Shown: piece after piece, positions 33,325 to 44,086 of the stretch | Layout of the letters: each line of letters opens with the position of its first letter | Numbering within the stretch: position 1 is the first letter of the stretch | DNA from: Batrachochytrium dendrobatidis JAM81 | Taxonomy: Eukaryota > Chytridiomycota > Chytridiomycetes > Rhizophydiales | NCBI RefSeq assembly: GCF_000203795.2 | Contig: NW_006281103.1 | Coordinates: 1,493,986-1,557,985 of the forward strand | Reading direction: 5' to 3' | Length of the DNA stretch: 64,000 nucleotides | The notes under the pieces: generated by a model | What the model was told of the DNA's origin: nothing | What the model saw: the letters and a program-made list of their open reading frames with translations, nothing else | The model's database searches: none | Position numbers and translations under genes: made by a program

Positions 33325-34330
33325 CAAGCCGATCAATGGGTTTAAACTATTAATACAAAAGTAGTGTTGAAACGTGTCAATTATAAAGTTGAACTCAATT
33401 GATTGTATTTGTATGTTTTGTATAGCAAACCAACCCTAACCCTTTTAGGTTAACCAATTATATAGGACTACTTGATTGCTTGTAATGAAATGAACCAATA
33501 TCAAACTAAACAGTGTGGTGCTCCCTATCCATAATATCATATTGATAAATTTGATGATAATGTCAATTGAATTATGCTTTTATGACCCTTCTATCAGGTA
33601 TTTTGAAAATCACCCTTCAAAAGTGTTGTGTAACCGCAAACGCTCCCTTTTACAACTGTACTCATCATGCAATGACTTTGATTTGGGATATACAATGATT
33701 GTATATCCGGTTGACTGGTACTACACATTGACTGCAATTGCGTGTTTGATATACAACAACCATCATATGACACACAATCAGACTATAGTGTTGAATCTAC
33801 ATTTTGTGCACTCTTAGTAATCATGCATTGTACGATCACCAAGTTTGAATCCACATTCATGTATTGTGTTTGACTGTCAATGTTGCCAATACAACTTTGT
33901 ACTCATTTGTTGTATTCTGAATCACAAATACGATCACAATCTAGTTCAACAACAATCATGACACATGCCAGTAATGCAACTGTTTATTACACACCAACAC
34001 TGTTATTCAGTGGTCCATTTATGTCAATATGGCTGCAAGTTGTTGTTATATCACGTATTCTGGACATGGTTTTGATATTGCACATCCAGTTCCATTACAT
34101 TGTTGCTAACCAATCATTGTAATGCTGTATGTCCCCATAATCATGGACATGGACATGAGCATGTGGTTTCACGTATAATATTACAACCACGCATGTCGTT
34201 GGTCGAATCATCACTACTAGTGTATACTACAATACACTACATGTATGTTGGCATATGTTGTACCAAGTTGGTTGCATTGCTACAATGTGGCATGCTCCAA
34301 CCTGTTTGAATGACTGTTGTACAGCATATT
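33325..34330 (-). repeat. PR-family upstream block, copy 2
   Basis: Inverted copy of 20,510-21,278. It contains AACCCTAACCC (33,432-33,442), a telomere-like motif, in the proximal promoter part. The 80-codon divergent frame is at 33,880-34,122. The distal part (to about 34,330) matches 55,340-55,560. Confidence 0.7.
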
Positions 34331-34645
34331 GATATTGACCACATGTGATACTGGTCACCAACAAAGTGATCAGTAATATACAATTGACCATTCAATCAAA
34401 CTAGCAATGTTTCCATATTAAACATGCTCCAGCAAATTATAACCTAGAGCAGCAACCCATAAATACTGCAGACTGATTACTGACTGACCGTTTGAATGAC
34501 AAAACTATACAAAGTGAAGCGAATCACTCAAGACAGTAAGCCTCTTGAACATTACAACTGATTCCACATTTATCGTGTTGTTGATGAACACAATATAACA
34601 TAAAATGCGTACTCCTGGCATAAAATAAAACACGAGTGATTTTGG

Positions 34646-35113
34646 CTAACCAGTCATTTTGAAACTAGACTGTACAATCAGACCATCAGCACTCAATGAA
34701 TAACCATCCAACTTGCATCCATCAAACCAATCCTAACAATGACAATGCTAAATACAAGAAAGCAAACCGTCCCAACCAAAAACTCACCTGGAACGAAACC
34801 AGTCATCAAATCAATTGAATCAATCTTGCTCAAGTAGATCCACTCCATCTTAAACTCAATTTGGCTATTTTTGACTTGTGGACATTTATCAGTCTGACAT
34901 GATTTGCCTACTATTATAGTCACTCGTCTATTGATACGTTTTCAATTACCGTTCAGAACCAGTATTTTTCAACCACGTTGATCGTATTGGCTGTACACTC
35001 GATTCACTCGCTTACTTTAAAGCTGCTCGACAGTTGTACTGTGCGCTTGGTGATCTTGATTGAGTCATCATTCAACTCATCAACGTAGTTGTCTATAATA
35101 AACCAACGTGTCA
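34646..35113 (-). CDS. Unrecognised spliced gene, exon joins partly unresolved
   Basis: ATG at 35,113 opens a frame of 33 codons (MTRWFIIDNYVDELNDDSIK...) to a donor near 35,014 or, in better phase, near 35,006. A second exon (about 34,938-34,790) encodes VTIIVGKSCQTDKCPQVKN and FKMEWIYLSKIDSIDLMTG before GTGAGT. A third (about 34,732-34,646) encodes DWFDGCKLDGYSLSADGL and ends with a stop. The exon 2/3 phases do not match in my model, so either a boundary is wrong or the gene is broken. The family is not recognised. It is not visibly duplicated in the window. Confidence 0.4.
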
Positions 35114-35332
35114 TCTTGAATGGTAGCAGTCCTTGTTATGTCTGGTTACATGAATACACACATGCATGTCAGCATCATCAATGTGTACAACTATGCAATA
35201 TGTAAACTGTATCGTATTGAAACATACAAGTGTCGGTGTACAATGATCAGATACAATGCATGTAAATCCAAATTTATTGTAAATTAAACCATAATGACAA
35301 TTGAATCGGTTGAAACAAGTCCAGATTAACAT
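35114..35332 (-). repeat. SSP3 3' flank, shared with SSP4
   Basis: Matches 50,690-50,909 (ACACACATGCAT..CAGCATCATCAATG, AAATTTATTGTAAATTAAACC) in the same orientation relative to the gene. Confidence 0.6.
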
Positions 35333-36166
35333 TCAAATCAATGGTTCGCGATCTTCACTTTCGGGTCGTTTAAAGTGTGATTTTAATTCACTCATAAGCT
35401 TGGAAACCCTTTTCCGTTTATTGGAGGGAGCTTTCTGTCTAGAGGATCCAGATCCAGATGGTCTACTTGATGATGGTTGCGACTCTTGATGTTGTTGACC
35501 ACTAGAGCTTTGACCAGGAGTCTTACTGTATTCTAATGATAATTCGCCAAGGTAACCTTTAACGGAAGGGTGCTTGTTGATAAGATAAAGTTGCTGATCA
35601 AATAATCTAAAATTTGAAGAATCTCCAAAAACGAGATACACGAGCCTCATTTTGGTCAAATATATTTCAGATTCAAGACCATTTTTCTTGAGCTGGCACT
35701 CATTATAGCGTTTTTCAATATCCTCAAGTTTGGATCTTTGGGCTTCGAGATCAAGCTTAGTCTTCTGAATTTCACCATCATATTCTGGACTGCCGCCGCT
35801 TGTTTGAGATTTTTCTTCCAAAACTTCAATCTTTGTTTTCAAGTCTATTACCAGCATAATCTGGCTGTCATATTCAGGTTTTAACGGGTCGCATATTTTT
35901 CCTTGCTGATTAAGATCATGACTTAGCCTTACGTATTTTTCGAGCAATTCCTTGATGCTATCTGGAAGTTGATCAAGACCACCTAAACCTATACCGTTTG
36001 GATTAGGAGTTGGCGAGGTGCTAGCTTCAGTACTTGTAGTTGCACTGGGAATGAATGTTGAAGTGCTAGTTTCAACATCTGTAGTTGCACTGGGATCGAT
36101 TGGATTGGCTGTAGTAACTGAGCAGGCAAGCAAGATCGATGACAATACAGCAACTGCGAGTTTCAT
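35333..36166 (-). CDS. SSP3, small secreted coiled-coil protein
   Basis: A 277-residue protein with signal MKLAVAVLSSILLACSVTTA. A Thr/Ser/Ala-rich linker with short repeats (TSTFIPSATTSTEASTS) runs to about residue 55. A strongly charged coiled-coil-like region spans about residues 70-165. The Ser/Gln-rich tail carries a basic cluster (NKRKR) and ends EDREPLI. SSP4 is its closest paralogue in the window. The C-terminus fits an acidic dileucine sorting motif and the basic cluster could be a nuclear signal; both are inference. Start chosen at the conserved MKL. Confidence 0.75.
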   Translation of the reverse strand: MKLAVAVLSSILLACSVTTANPIDPSATTDVETSTSTFIPSATTSTEASTSPTPNPNGIGLGGLDQLPDSIKELLEKYVRLSHDLNQQGKICDPLKPEYDSQIMLVIDLKTKIEVLEEKSQTSGGSPEYDGEIQKTKLDLEAQRSKLEDIEKRYNECQLKKNGLESEIYLTKMRLVYLVFGDSSNFRLFDQQLYLINKHPSVKGYLGELSLEYSKTPGQSSSGQQHQESQPSSSRPSGSGSSRQKAPSNKRKRVSKLMSELKSHFKRPESEDREPLI

Positions 36167-36460
36167 TCTACTGGTTTGGTTGAGCAAGTTGTAATGGCAT
36201 TCAACAGGTCAGTTTTGGATTGTATTTATATACATTATTGAATAAATAATATTAAAAGCATATCCCTTGAATGACCGTTTTAAGGGTTAGTGTTGTCAGG
36301 GTTGAATGGTGATTTGTTATCAATGCCAAACTTTGAAGGGATATCCCTTTATATGGTGACCTATAACCTTGGTTGAGCCGCTATTTGTCCATACATTCGA
36401 ATATCATATGGTTGATTATAAAGCCTCACCCTCAAAATGGCTATGGTCAAGGGTTAGGGT
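36167..36460 (-). promoter_or_regulatory. SSP-family promoter of SSP3
   Basis: Contains the inverse of the family elements, including the perfect 14-bp palindrome AAGGGATATCCCTT (36,336-36,349). Further upstream is GGGTTAGGGT (36,451-36,460). Conserved with 51,765-52,060 before SSP4. Confidence 0.65.
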
Positions 36461-36890
36461 CAAGAAATGAACATAAACCAAAACTGGAATGAGTTGACAC
36501 TCGGCTATTAGTTGGTCATCAATATGTGCCGTGATATTCCATGCTTGTTAAAGTAGCAAGTGATTGGCATGATTCAACGTACAAGTAGTGTATAATGAGC
36601 ATCGGATGATACCGTTTTACTTGAACAAGAGTGCTAAATCCGTTGAAATAATTGTAATTTAGTCGTCTATTTCTGTACTACATTTTACACCCTCATTGTT
36701 ACACAATATCAAATGTCTACAAAGAAAACAGCTGGAAATGGAATGCGTTTGTAGGAATAGAAAACACCATACACAAGATGACAGTAGTATTGCGTACATA
36801 CAAATCAAAGTATGCTATCATGATTGTCAACGGATTGATTGAAAACAACTTTATATCCAACTTGCCCATCAACAACCAACAACTCTGCAA
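36220..36890 (+). repeat. SSP3/SSP4 upstream duplication, copy 1
   Basis: Matches 51,830-52,485 without interruption up to CAACAACTCTG. In the second copy a TGTTGGAG sequence starts exactly there. So the duplicated unit includes gene, promoter and about 400 further bases. Confidence 0.7.
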
Positions 36891-37019
36891 GATCCTTCTT
36901 GCCAATATCACAGTATCTGGATGGAAATACGGAACCGATTCAAACTGCTGTCAATCAATACTGTCATTCAACACTGCAAGGCTGACATTGACTAGTTGTT
37001 TGACATCTCATTATCTCCA

Positions 37020-37500
37020 AAGAAAAACGGAATCCAGACCAGATTCGCTTGGAATGTCAACAACAACTCACTGTTTGTTGCTACATCAAGACTCGTCAGT
37101 ACAGACCCACACAATACAATGTAAAAAGTATCAGGCAACCAGATACAAATGAACTGTTTGTCTGCAATATGCTGCATCATATTGGAATGGGTCCTGAAAC
37201 TCGTTTTATCATTGCATCTCACAGCACCAAAACAGTCTACATTGCTATCAAGTATTGCCATGTGGTGCTATTGTCCGAGTTGACAAGGATACAGCAAACA
37301 ATACCCAACTTTAATTGGATTTGATATTTCGTATCCTGTGTATATGCGATTGTGCTGTCAACTCATCAAACTGCGGTCAAGTCGATGATAAAGCAATGAT
37401 TGTCGACTTTTGTATCCAAAAACAGTCAAAAACTACATTAAAACAGACATTATGGACAAACTCTACAAAGGAAATGGTAAATTCCATTATTCTGGGTTGA
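37020..37500 (+). pseudogene. Coding relic, possibly crinkler kinase-like
   Basis: One frame (about 37,040-37,320) reads NELFVCNMLHHIGMGPETRF and IIASHSTKTVYIAIK, reminiscent of the C-terminal domain of some fungal crinklers. After a stop, IVDFCIQKQSKTTLKQTL follows near 37,400. Assignment is a recollection of motif style and is weak. Confidence 0.35.
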
Positions 37501-37739
37501 TACAAATCGCAGTCAAAACAACAAACGCTGTAAACATGGATACGATGAACAAGTCGTTGTAGGAATGGAATGCAAGTTGCTGGAGAGTATTGAGCGAGCC
37601 AAATCAGAGATTGATGGATTGGTTTAAAATGGGGTAACAGACTGATATTTGAAACGATTTACAACGATATGTCCATGATCTTGAAGCAACAGTTGCAGTT
37701 CTAATGGAATATTTTGTTGGTAGCATTCATCTTTAAATG

Positions 37740-38625
37740 TAGGCATATTGGTATCCAGCAACAATGGAAAATGTGTAATATTACAACTGTAATGTCTGGA
37801 CAACTGACTGTCTGAATAACAGTAACTATTTCCAGTGATGCTGATTTGTAAACACTCGAATTATTCAACACTCTATCAATGCATTTGCAAGAGTCATTGG
37901 ACGTATTCGTTGTTTGAAAGTTGATTCTCATACATTCAGAAGTGTGAGTTATAAAGCTTATTTCCACGCAGACACGACCAATGTATTACTTTCTGTTGGA
38001 TAGGCTGTATCATCTGTCATCAATTCAGACACACTTGTCAGCCCTGTTCCGTATACAATGAGTCACATATGGACACATATGGACACCAATGCAACAATCA
38101 AGAATCAATTGTCATTTACAAGTCCGAATTGCCAACCAACAATCGTACTAATGGACCAACGGACCAATGCCAAAACACCTGCACATCAGACAGTTTATTG
38201 GACATGACTTGATTGTTTTTGACAACTGTTTGAAAACTGCTTGATGACTCGAGTAATCCAATCACACATTGCTGGCAATTAAATGTAACTATACAATGTG
38301 TCATGTATACATTGGATACTATCAGTTTATCAGTGACTATCTGGTATTTGTTTATGCATGATTACTTGGACTACTATTTGCAATCAACACAATAACTGGT
38401 GTCAATGACCGATAACAATGAAACCAAACGATTTCCCACATCAGATTATACACATTCATTCTGGAATGTAACTTTGCATCGATATCGTAAATATCAGCCA
38501 GAATCCGAGCCAAACGAGTCAAGCGAGTGTCGCAAGCTTGCATTCATTTGAAAATACTCAACATCAGGCTAAAGTTGCATGTGAAATGGTCATTTGTACA
38601 AGGTTAAACAACATCGATATTTACA
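37740..38625 (+). pseudogene. Decayed copy of the 45.3-46.3 kb gene
   Basis: Colinear with 45,340-46,266: GATGCTGATTTGT, the ATGCATTTGC..GA..CA block, GTCAGCCCTGTTCCGTA, CAATCACACATTG and finally TGAAATGGTCATTT near 38,580. Many stops and indels. Preserves the gene to its 3' end. Confidence 0.7.
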
Positions 38626-40300
38626 ATCAATGTGATGTTGGAACAGAGCTGCTATTTCCGAATTTAAAAGTCCAAATTGTACACATTGTTATCAAGTCTA
38701 ATCCACACCATTCATGTCATACCATGTCATGCTTGATAGTTTCATACACTGCTGCAAGAGTTGTATTGTGTGTATTTCGAGTATTTCCATCACTCCATCA
38801 TATGTCGCATGTGTTGGCATGTCAAGTGTGGTGATATCAGGTCAAAACAGTCGATTGGCATAATAATCCATCAACATTCGAGTCGTTTGGTCAACCAAAC
38901 AGTTGTATCATGCGGTAATATCAATATACTGCGATTGTAGCATGTCATTCATCAGATATTGTTGAAACCATTACAAAACCTGTTTGGACCAAATCAAACT
39001 GTGACGAATACCGCATACTCGGATCATCATCAACTAAACCAGGAATACACACTTTGACAATATTGGCGGTTGATGATTGAACCTGATTCATGGCTAATTC
39101 GTCGAGTGTTTATAATGTGTTAATATAACCAGTCATATATCATTTGGTGTTGTTAACCTGTGGTTTGGTAATGGTTTGATTGCAAGTGATTCCTGGACAC
39201 AACACATTGCAAACCAAGCAACTTGACTACTTGAACGACTCAAATGACTCGATACTAACCGGAATTCAATACAATTGTTGAATAGTCCGTGTAATATCAG
39301 ATCTAGTCAAGTCAACAGACAAGCCAACATACACGACAGCCGATACAACTATATACAGCAAAAATGCGTTGGATTCATTTGTGATTGTATACTCATCAAT
39401 CTTGAATGACAGTGTTTGTGCAGTTTTGGATATAGGTTGTATGGATATTGCAACAAACCTGTAGTATTATAGTATGACTGGCATATACTACTATTGGATC
39501 AAACAACATAACAGTCCGATATAATGTCAAATATATGTGCATAGAATGGTCACCAAACCTGATTGGTTGTATATCAGTCATAAACAACTACCAATTAGCA
39601 ACAAGTGACATTTGTATACATTGACAGAATTACTACAGACAACACCAACAATTACAAGATCATGTGCAATATATCAAGAATTGTGACATGGTTTCAATAA
39701 ACCAACAACAACTGAACAAATGACATTGCAATGATTATTCATAGAACAAGGCAATCAAACGACAACGACAATGTTAGTGACAATTATGTTGGACAATATT
39801 CATGATTCAAATATCGACAGTCAAACATTGGTTAACCAACAGTTGTACGATTATACAACTGACCCGTGTATTGACAAATGGTCAACATCGATCCAGTCAT
39901 AGTTGAAATAGTGTATCACAGGACTCGAAAGTTGACACAGTATTGTTGTGGTGTAATATTAGCAACTACACACAACTTGACATGAATGACAATGTTGATG
40001 TCAAAACTGTCAATGTATTACAATGTATTGGTCAACAGTGACTGCAATCAATGACAATATTGCAGTCAATTCAATCCAATTGTTGATTGAAACAATTATT
40101 ATCCACTTGTCAGATTCAGCATATAAATGCATGTTTTGTAACATATTTACTAATCCAACAATTGACTGATTAACAATAATTGAATATTAAAATGTTGAAT
40201 AAAAGACTCGAGTCATTATATGAATGACGTAATCAATTATTGAGTTGAATTGACACTTTATTAAACAATACAAATAATCACATGACAAATGTTTAAACAC
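38626..40300. repeat. Intergenic, with dispersed repeat at 40,012-40,175
   Basis: Only the block shared with 1,100-1,240 is recognised. The remainder shows short overlapping frames on both strands without coding character. Confidence 0.4.
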
Positions 40301-40454
40301 TATTCAAAGTGTGAATTTGTCTCACATTATTCACATGATATCGAGTTTTGGATTTAAAGTCCAATTTTTTCTTTTCTTTTTTATTCTTTTCTTCATTCCA
40401 TTCTTATTCTATTTCATTCCATTCAATTCTTTCATTTCTCTTCAGTAAACTACA
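40300..40454 (+). promoter_or_regulatory. Upstream region of the HNH crinkler
   Basis: TGTCTCACA at 40,318-40,326 followed by TTATTCACATGA. Then a long pyrimidine tract (TTTTTTCTTTTCTTTTTTAT and further C/T runs) leads directly to the ATG. Similar composition to the CRN1 upstream region. Confidence 0.45.
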
Positions 40455-41657
40455 ATGGAAAATGAAAGGTTTTACATCAAATATCTGGACTATCAGCCAG
40501 TGGAAATCGAAACCCACTTCAATGGAGAACTAGAAAGAAAAAGACCACTTGACAGTGTATCGAAACTGATTGCTGCTTTCCAAGCACTTCCCAACTCTCC
40601 TCTTGCTTCTGCTTTTGTTGGAGACCTCACCATCCATTTTGTGGTGGATGGTCCAGCCATTCCCGGGAATACTCTGTTGACCTCCATTCAGCATCCAGTT
40701 GGTTCCTACGACCAACCACTTGTCATCAAGTCAGGTATTGTTCATGGTCCTACCGTAGGAATCAATGACTTTGTCAGAAAAGGTATACCAACGTATTGGA
40801 AAGTTTCTGGCGCTCTCTCGGATTCCTTAGCCGTAAAAGGTGTTTGTTCTCGTATGTATCGAAATGCTGATAACCATCTTGGTTACTACGAATCAGGGCA
40901 ACCAGCTTTCTTTTATGAGGAAAACAAACCCACTCTCAAAATCAATGTATTATTCGAAACAAAAGAAAACGCCCTTCGCTTCGATAGTCACTTACGAAAT
41001 GAATCGATTACCATCAACTCTCCTATGAACAGCCTGACAATTAATTCCAGTGTTTCTACAACCTCAACCGCTCAGCTTGGAGAAAGAATCTATTATAAGG
41101 ATTACATCCCTACTGATTCTGAATCGCCACAAGACACTCAGTCTGTAATAACCATTCAGTTTTCAACCTTTGAAAAAACAAGCGACGAGTTCAAATACCA
41201 AAGAATCGAAAAATTGTCAATTTTTGGTTCGATGGGGAAAGCAGAAAGCTGTCACTTGATATCTGACTCTCATTGTAGAAACTACCCCTCTTATGAAAAA
41301 TACGACAAAGACCCAAACAATAGGCTAGCAATGTCAATGGACCTTCACGGTTGGTTTATCAACTTGAGCACCGAGATTCCGCTGTTCTATTTGAAAATCG
41401 TCTCCATTTCTGATTCGGTTATTGTAGAAGACAGATATAAAGTCGTACTTGCGGTAGTAGCATTGAATCAAGAATCGGCTGATATGATATTTTATCGCTT
41501 GATTGAAGGCTCGACACAAACAGATAACCCACTCATAATGAATACTTCAGTTCATGTGACTAACCCTACTATATTCCGGAAATGTCTGGAATGGAAAGAG
41601 AAGGAAACCACGAAGAAGTGGGATGATTATTATTCAATGGATTCTGCGGTCCCGTAA
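40455..41657 (+). CDS. Crinkler with HNH-nuclease-like C-terminus
   Basis: A 400-residue single-exon protein. Residues 1 to about 95 are a crinkler-type ubiquitin-like header (SKLIAAFQAL, LTIHFVVDGPAIPG, DQPLVIKSG). The C-terminal half carries an HNH-like arrangement: ESCHLISDSHC (H267), KDPNNRLAMS (N288/N289) and DLHGWF (H298). HNH enzymes cut DNA using a metal held by such residues; activity here is inferred. No signal peptide is visible, as usual for many crinklers. Flanked by the same type of upstream motif and 3' block as CRN1, although the C-terminal domains differ. Confidence 0.75.
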   Translation: MENERFYIKYLDYQPVEIETHFNGELERKRPLDSVSKLIAAFQALPNSPLASAFVGDLTIHFVVDGPAIPGNTLLTSIQHPVGSYDQPLVIKSGIVHGPTVGINDFVRKGIPTYWKVSGALSDSLAVKGVCSRMYRNADNHLGYYESGQPAFFYEENKPTLKINVLFETKENALRFDSHLRNESITINSPMNSLTINSSVSTTSTAQLGERIYYKDYIPTDSESPQDTQSVITIQFSTFEKTSDEFKYQRIEKLSIFGSMGKAESCHLISDSHCRNYPSYEKYDKDPNNRLAMSMDLHGWFINLSTEIPLFYLKIVSISDSVIVEDRYKVVLAVVALNQESADMIFYRLIEGSTQTDNPLIMNTSVHVTNPTIFRKCLEWKEKETTKKWDDYYSMDSAVP

Positions 41658-41739
41658 ACAAAATTTCAATAAATACGATTTCATAATATCTCCATTACAA
41701 TTTCCTTTTATGTTAAATCAACTTTAGAATATTAACGAA

Positions 41740-42330
41740 TTTTAAAACATCAAGTATGAATTTGGCACAGAAACCTCCTAATAACTCAAACTTATAAGCT
41801 CTAAATTGCTCTATCCCACCTTTTTGGCCTGAATTACTAATCTCATAAATTGTCATTTTTGAAAATTTTGGACACTGGTATCATTTGAATCTTATGAAAC
41901 AAGTGTTTAGTATAAGTATGGCACCAACTATCTACCATTAATATTAGCTCATACACCTGCTCTAATGATTTTAACCAACGTGAATGCCACAGACAAATAT
42001 TCATTTTAACAACACTCGATAGATTTTACTAGGAGCTATCTACTAAAATACCTGGTATCATTCGGTGTCCCATCTATACTACCATTGTCATTCTTAATTC
42101 TTCCCCAATGTTTGTAATTGCACACCATACAAAACCACCTTTTATTATGTTCAGGTAATTCTCGGCAGGCTTTAAACATTGACATTATGAAGCTTTGAAT
42201 CTCACAATGCCATTGTTTAAAAGCTAAACGGTTAATCAAAACACATTAGTGCTCATCAAGCAAATGTAAATGAATGTATCATCAACGCATTAGAATTTAT
42301 TAAGTTGTGAAAATGTGAAATTGTTCATGG
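41740..42330 (+). repeat. Crinkler 3' block, copy at the HNH crinkler
   Basis: Shares CATCAAGTATGA.T.TGGCAC near the start and CTGGTATCATTCGGTGT then ATCTATACTAC at 42,053-42,083 with the blocks after CRN1 and its duplicate. The middle is diverged. A minus-strand frame (42,036-42,239) shows CMVCNYKHWGRIKN, a possible relic of a zinc-binding sequence. Confidence 0.5.
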
Positions 42331-42335
42331 TGCTG

Positions 42336-42857
42336 TTAAAGCTCAAGTCCCTTTTGAAGTGATGCAAATGCAACAAATACCTCGGTCATACTCGTCTCCT
42401 GTACTTCATGACTTACAATACCAAGTCGTCGGGCTAGTTGACCACTATCACCACAGGTTTCCGGCAATTCCAAAACACGGAAAATATGCTCTAGTAACTC
42501 TAGTCCTATAATCATCTTCTCCTTGTCAGTCGACGCGGCCAATAGCTGTGTTTGTAAAGCTTCAACGCCAAGCTTTGTCATTTGCAATACAGTCGTTCCA
42601 CCCACTTGTCGAGCTACTTGCCATGTGCCAAGTTTACCAATATTTTGCAAAAACCAATCATTCACCACATTCACGGATTCACTTGTTCTTATCGAAACCT
42701 TGTATCCGCATCCGTAAACAGATTTGAGCCTCTGCGGAGTACCAATACATTGCATACGGCCATTGACAACAATGCCAATACGATCGCCAAGTGCTTTCGC
42801 TTCTTTCATGGAATGGGTGGTAAGGATTACAGATGTGTGTTGTTTGAGTCTTGCATG
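42336..42857 (-). pseudogene. ABCA transporter, end of second nucleotide-binding domain
   Basis: The minus strand encodes LKQHTSVILTTHSMKEAKAL (H-loop), DRIGIVVNGRMQCIGTPQRL and a natural ABCA C-terminus (ETSMTEVFVAFASLQK). The Walker and signature motifs upstream are missing. Homology ends near 42,857, where the NBD1 fragment starts in the opposite direction. Confidence 0.8.
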
Positions 42858-43992
42858 GTATTTAAACAAGATTTTTCCTGGAGAGAATATTGCCACTTCA
42901 CAACCATGGAGTTTCCCCTTTATCTCCAGTTTTTGGTTCTCTACTTATAAAAGTATTCCCTCACTCCAAGTACCCAGACACGCATTACAAGAGGATGGCT
43001 TTATTGAAAACTTTAACGAAGATCATATTTCAGATTCCGACCGCAATGTGCTATCCATTAACAATATACTGAAGGAATTTAAAGTCAAAGAAAAACCAAA
43101 GGATGCATCTTCTGATTCTAGCAAGGGGATCTTTGGCAGATTTTTTTGTGGTGCAGCAACGGAAACCAAAATTAAGCGTGCTGTGCAAGACTTTAATTTG
43201 AATTTACACAGTAGTCAGATTCTTGCACTACTGGGCCACAACGGTGCGGGAAAAACTACATTAATATCCATGATAAGTGGTGTTGTGTTGCCAAAATCAG
43301 GCCACATTTACGTCAAATCCAAGTCGGGCGACAAAGTGATGGATATAACGGACCCTTTTGCATTGTCAATGTTTAGACAAGAACTTGGTGTATGTCCACA
43401 GTTTGATGTAATCTTTGAATCTCTCACTGTTCGTGAGCATTTAGAACTGTATTGTGGTATTAAGGGTGTGACGATTGATGGCCGAGTTGGAGATTTTATA
43501 TCTAGTGGTCAAAAAGAGGCTGCAAATTTAAAAATGCAATATGTCGAGGCCATAGCACGCGATGTTGAACTGTATGCTAAACTAGATGCCTACATCAGTA
43601 CTCTCTCTGGCGGTATGAGACGCAAACTAAGTGTAGCTATTGCGCTACTTGGATCTCCTCGTATCGTGTTGTTGGATGAGCCAACTACTGGCATGGATGT
43701 TGCTGCTCAACAACGTATCTGGTCTTTGATTCGAAGCTGCAAAAAGAATCGTGTTTTGATTTTGACTACACATTCTATGGAGGAGGCCGATGTTCTTGGT
43801 GACCGTATTGCTATCATGTCGAATGGCCATCTCAAAACACTTGGCACATTGATCTTTCTTAAATCGCAATTCGGTACGGGATATAGTATTGATTTTGTCA
43901 AGTCTGACAAAGCTACAATGTCCAATCAACTATCCACTCGGGCAGATTCAACAATTCTCAAAATTGTGCAGCAATTTTTTCCTGCTGCGTAA
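42853..43992 (+). pseudogene. ABCA transporter, first nucleotide-binding domain fragment
   Basis: The plus strand starts in LAWYLNKIFPGE, a motif that follows the first membrane domain in ABCA proteins. It continues through a linker to a complete NBD: Walker A GHNGAGKTT, Q-loop region VCPQFDV, signature LSGGMRRKLSV, Walker B IVLLDEPTTGMD and H-loop LTTHSMEEAD. Ends at a GTAAGT after FFPAA, a likely exon end. ABCA transporters flip lipids across membranes and need two membrane domains, both absent. So this is a non-functional piece. Confidence 0.8.
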
Positions 43993-44086
43993 GTAGTATA
44001 TATAGGGCACTGAATGATACCAGTTTTTATTCATTCACAAGTCTAAATTTATAGTGACACCACATTGCTTTCCTTCCAGACAAAAA

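Noticed and set aside
33432..33442. Telomere or subtelomere end
   Set aside because: Only single, one-and-a-half-unit TTAGGG-like motifs are present, not a tandem array; they fit promoter elements better.
40348..40533. Short frame over the pyrimidine tract before the HNH crinkler
   Set aside because: Encodes a Phe/Ser run from the C/T tract and overlaps the real start.
42724..42852. Apparent N-terminal extension of the ABCA NBD1 frame
   Set aside because: This stretch is the reverse complement of the NBD2 fragment; transporter homology on the plus strand starts only at LAWYL.
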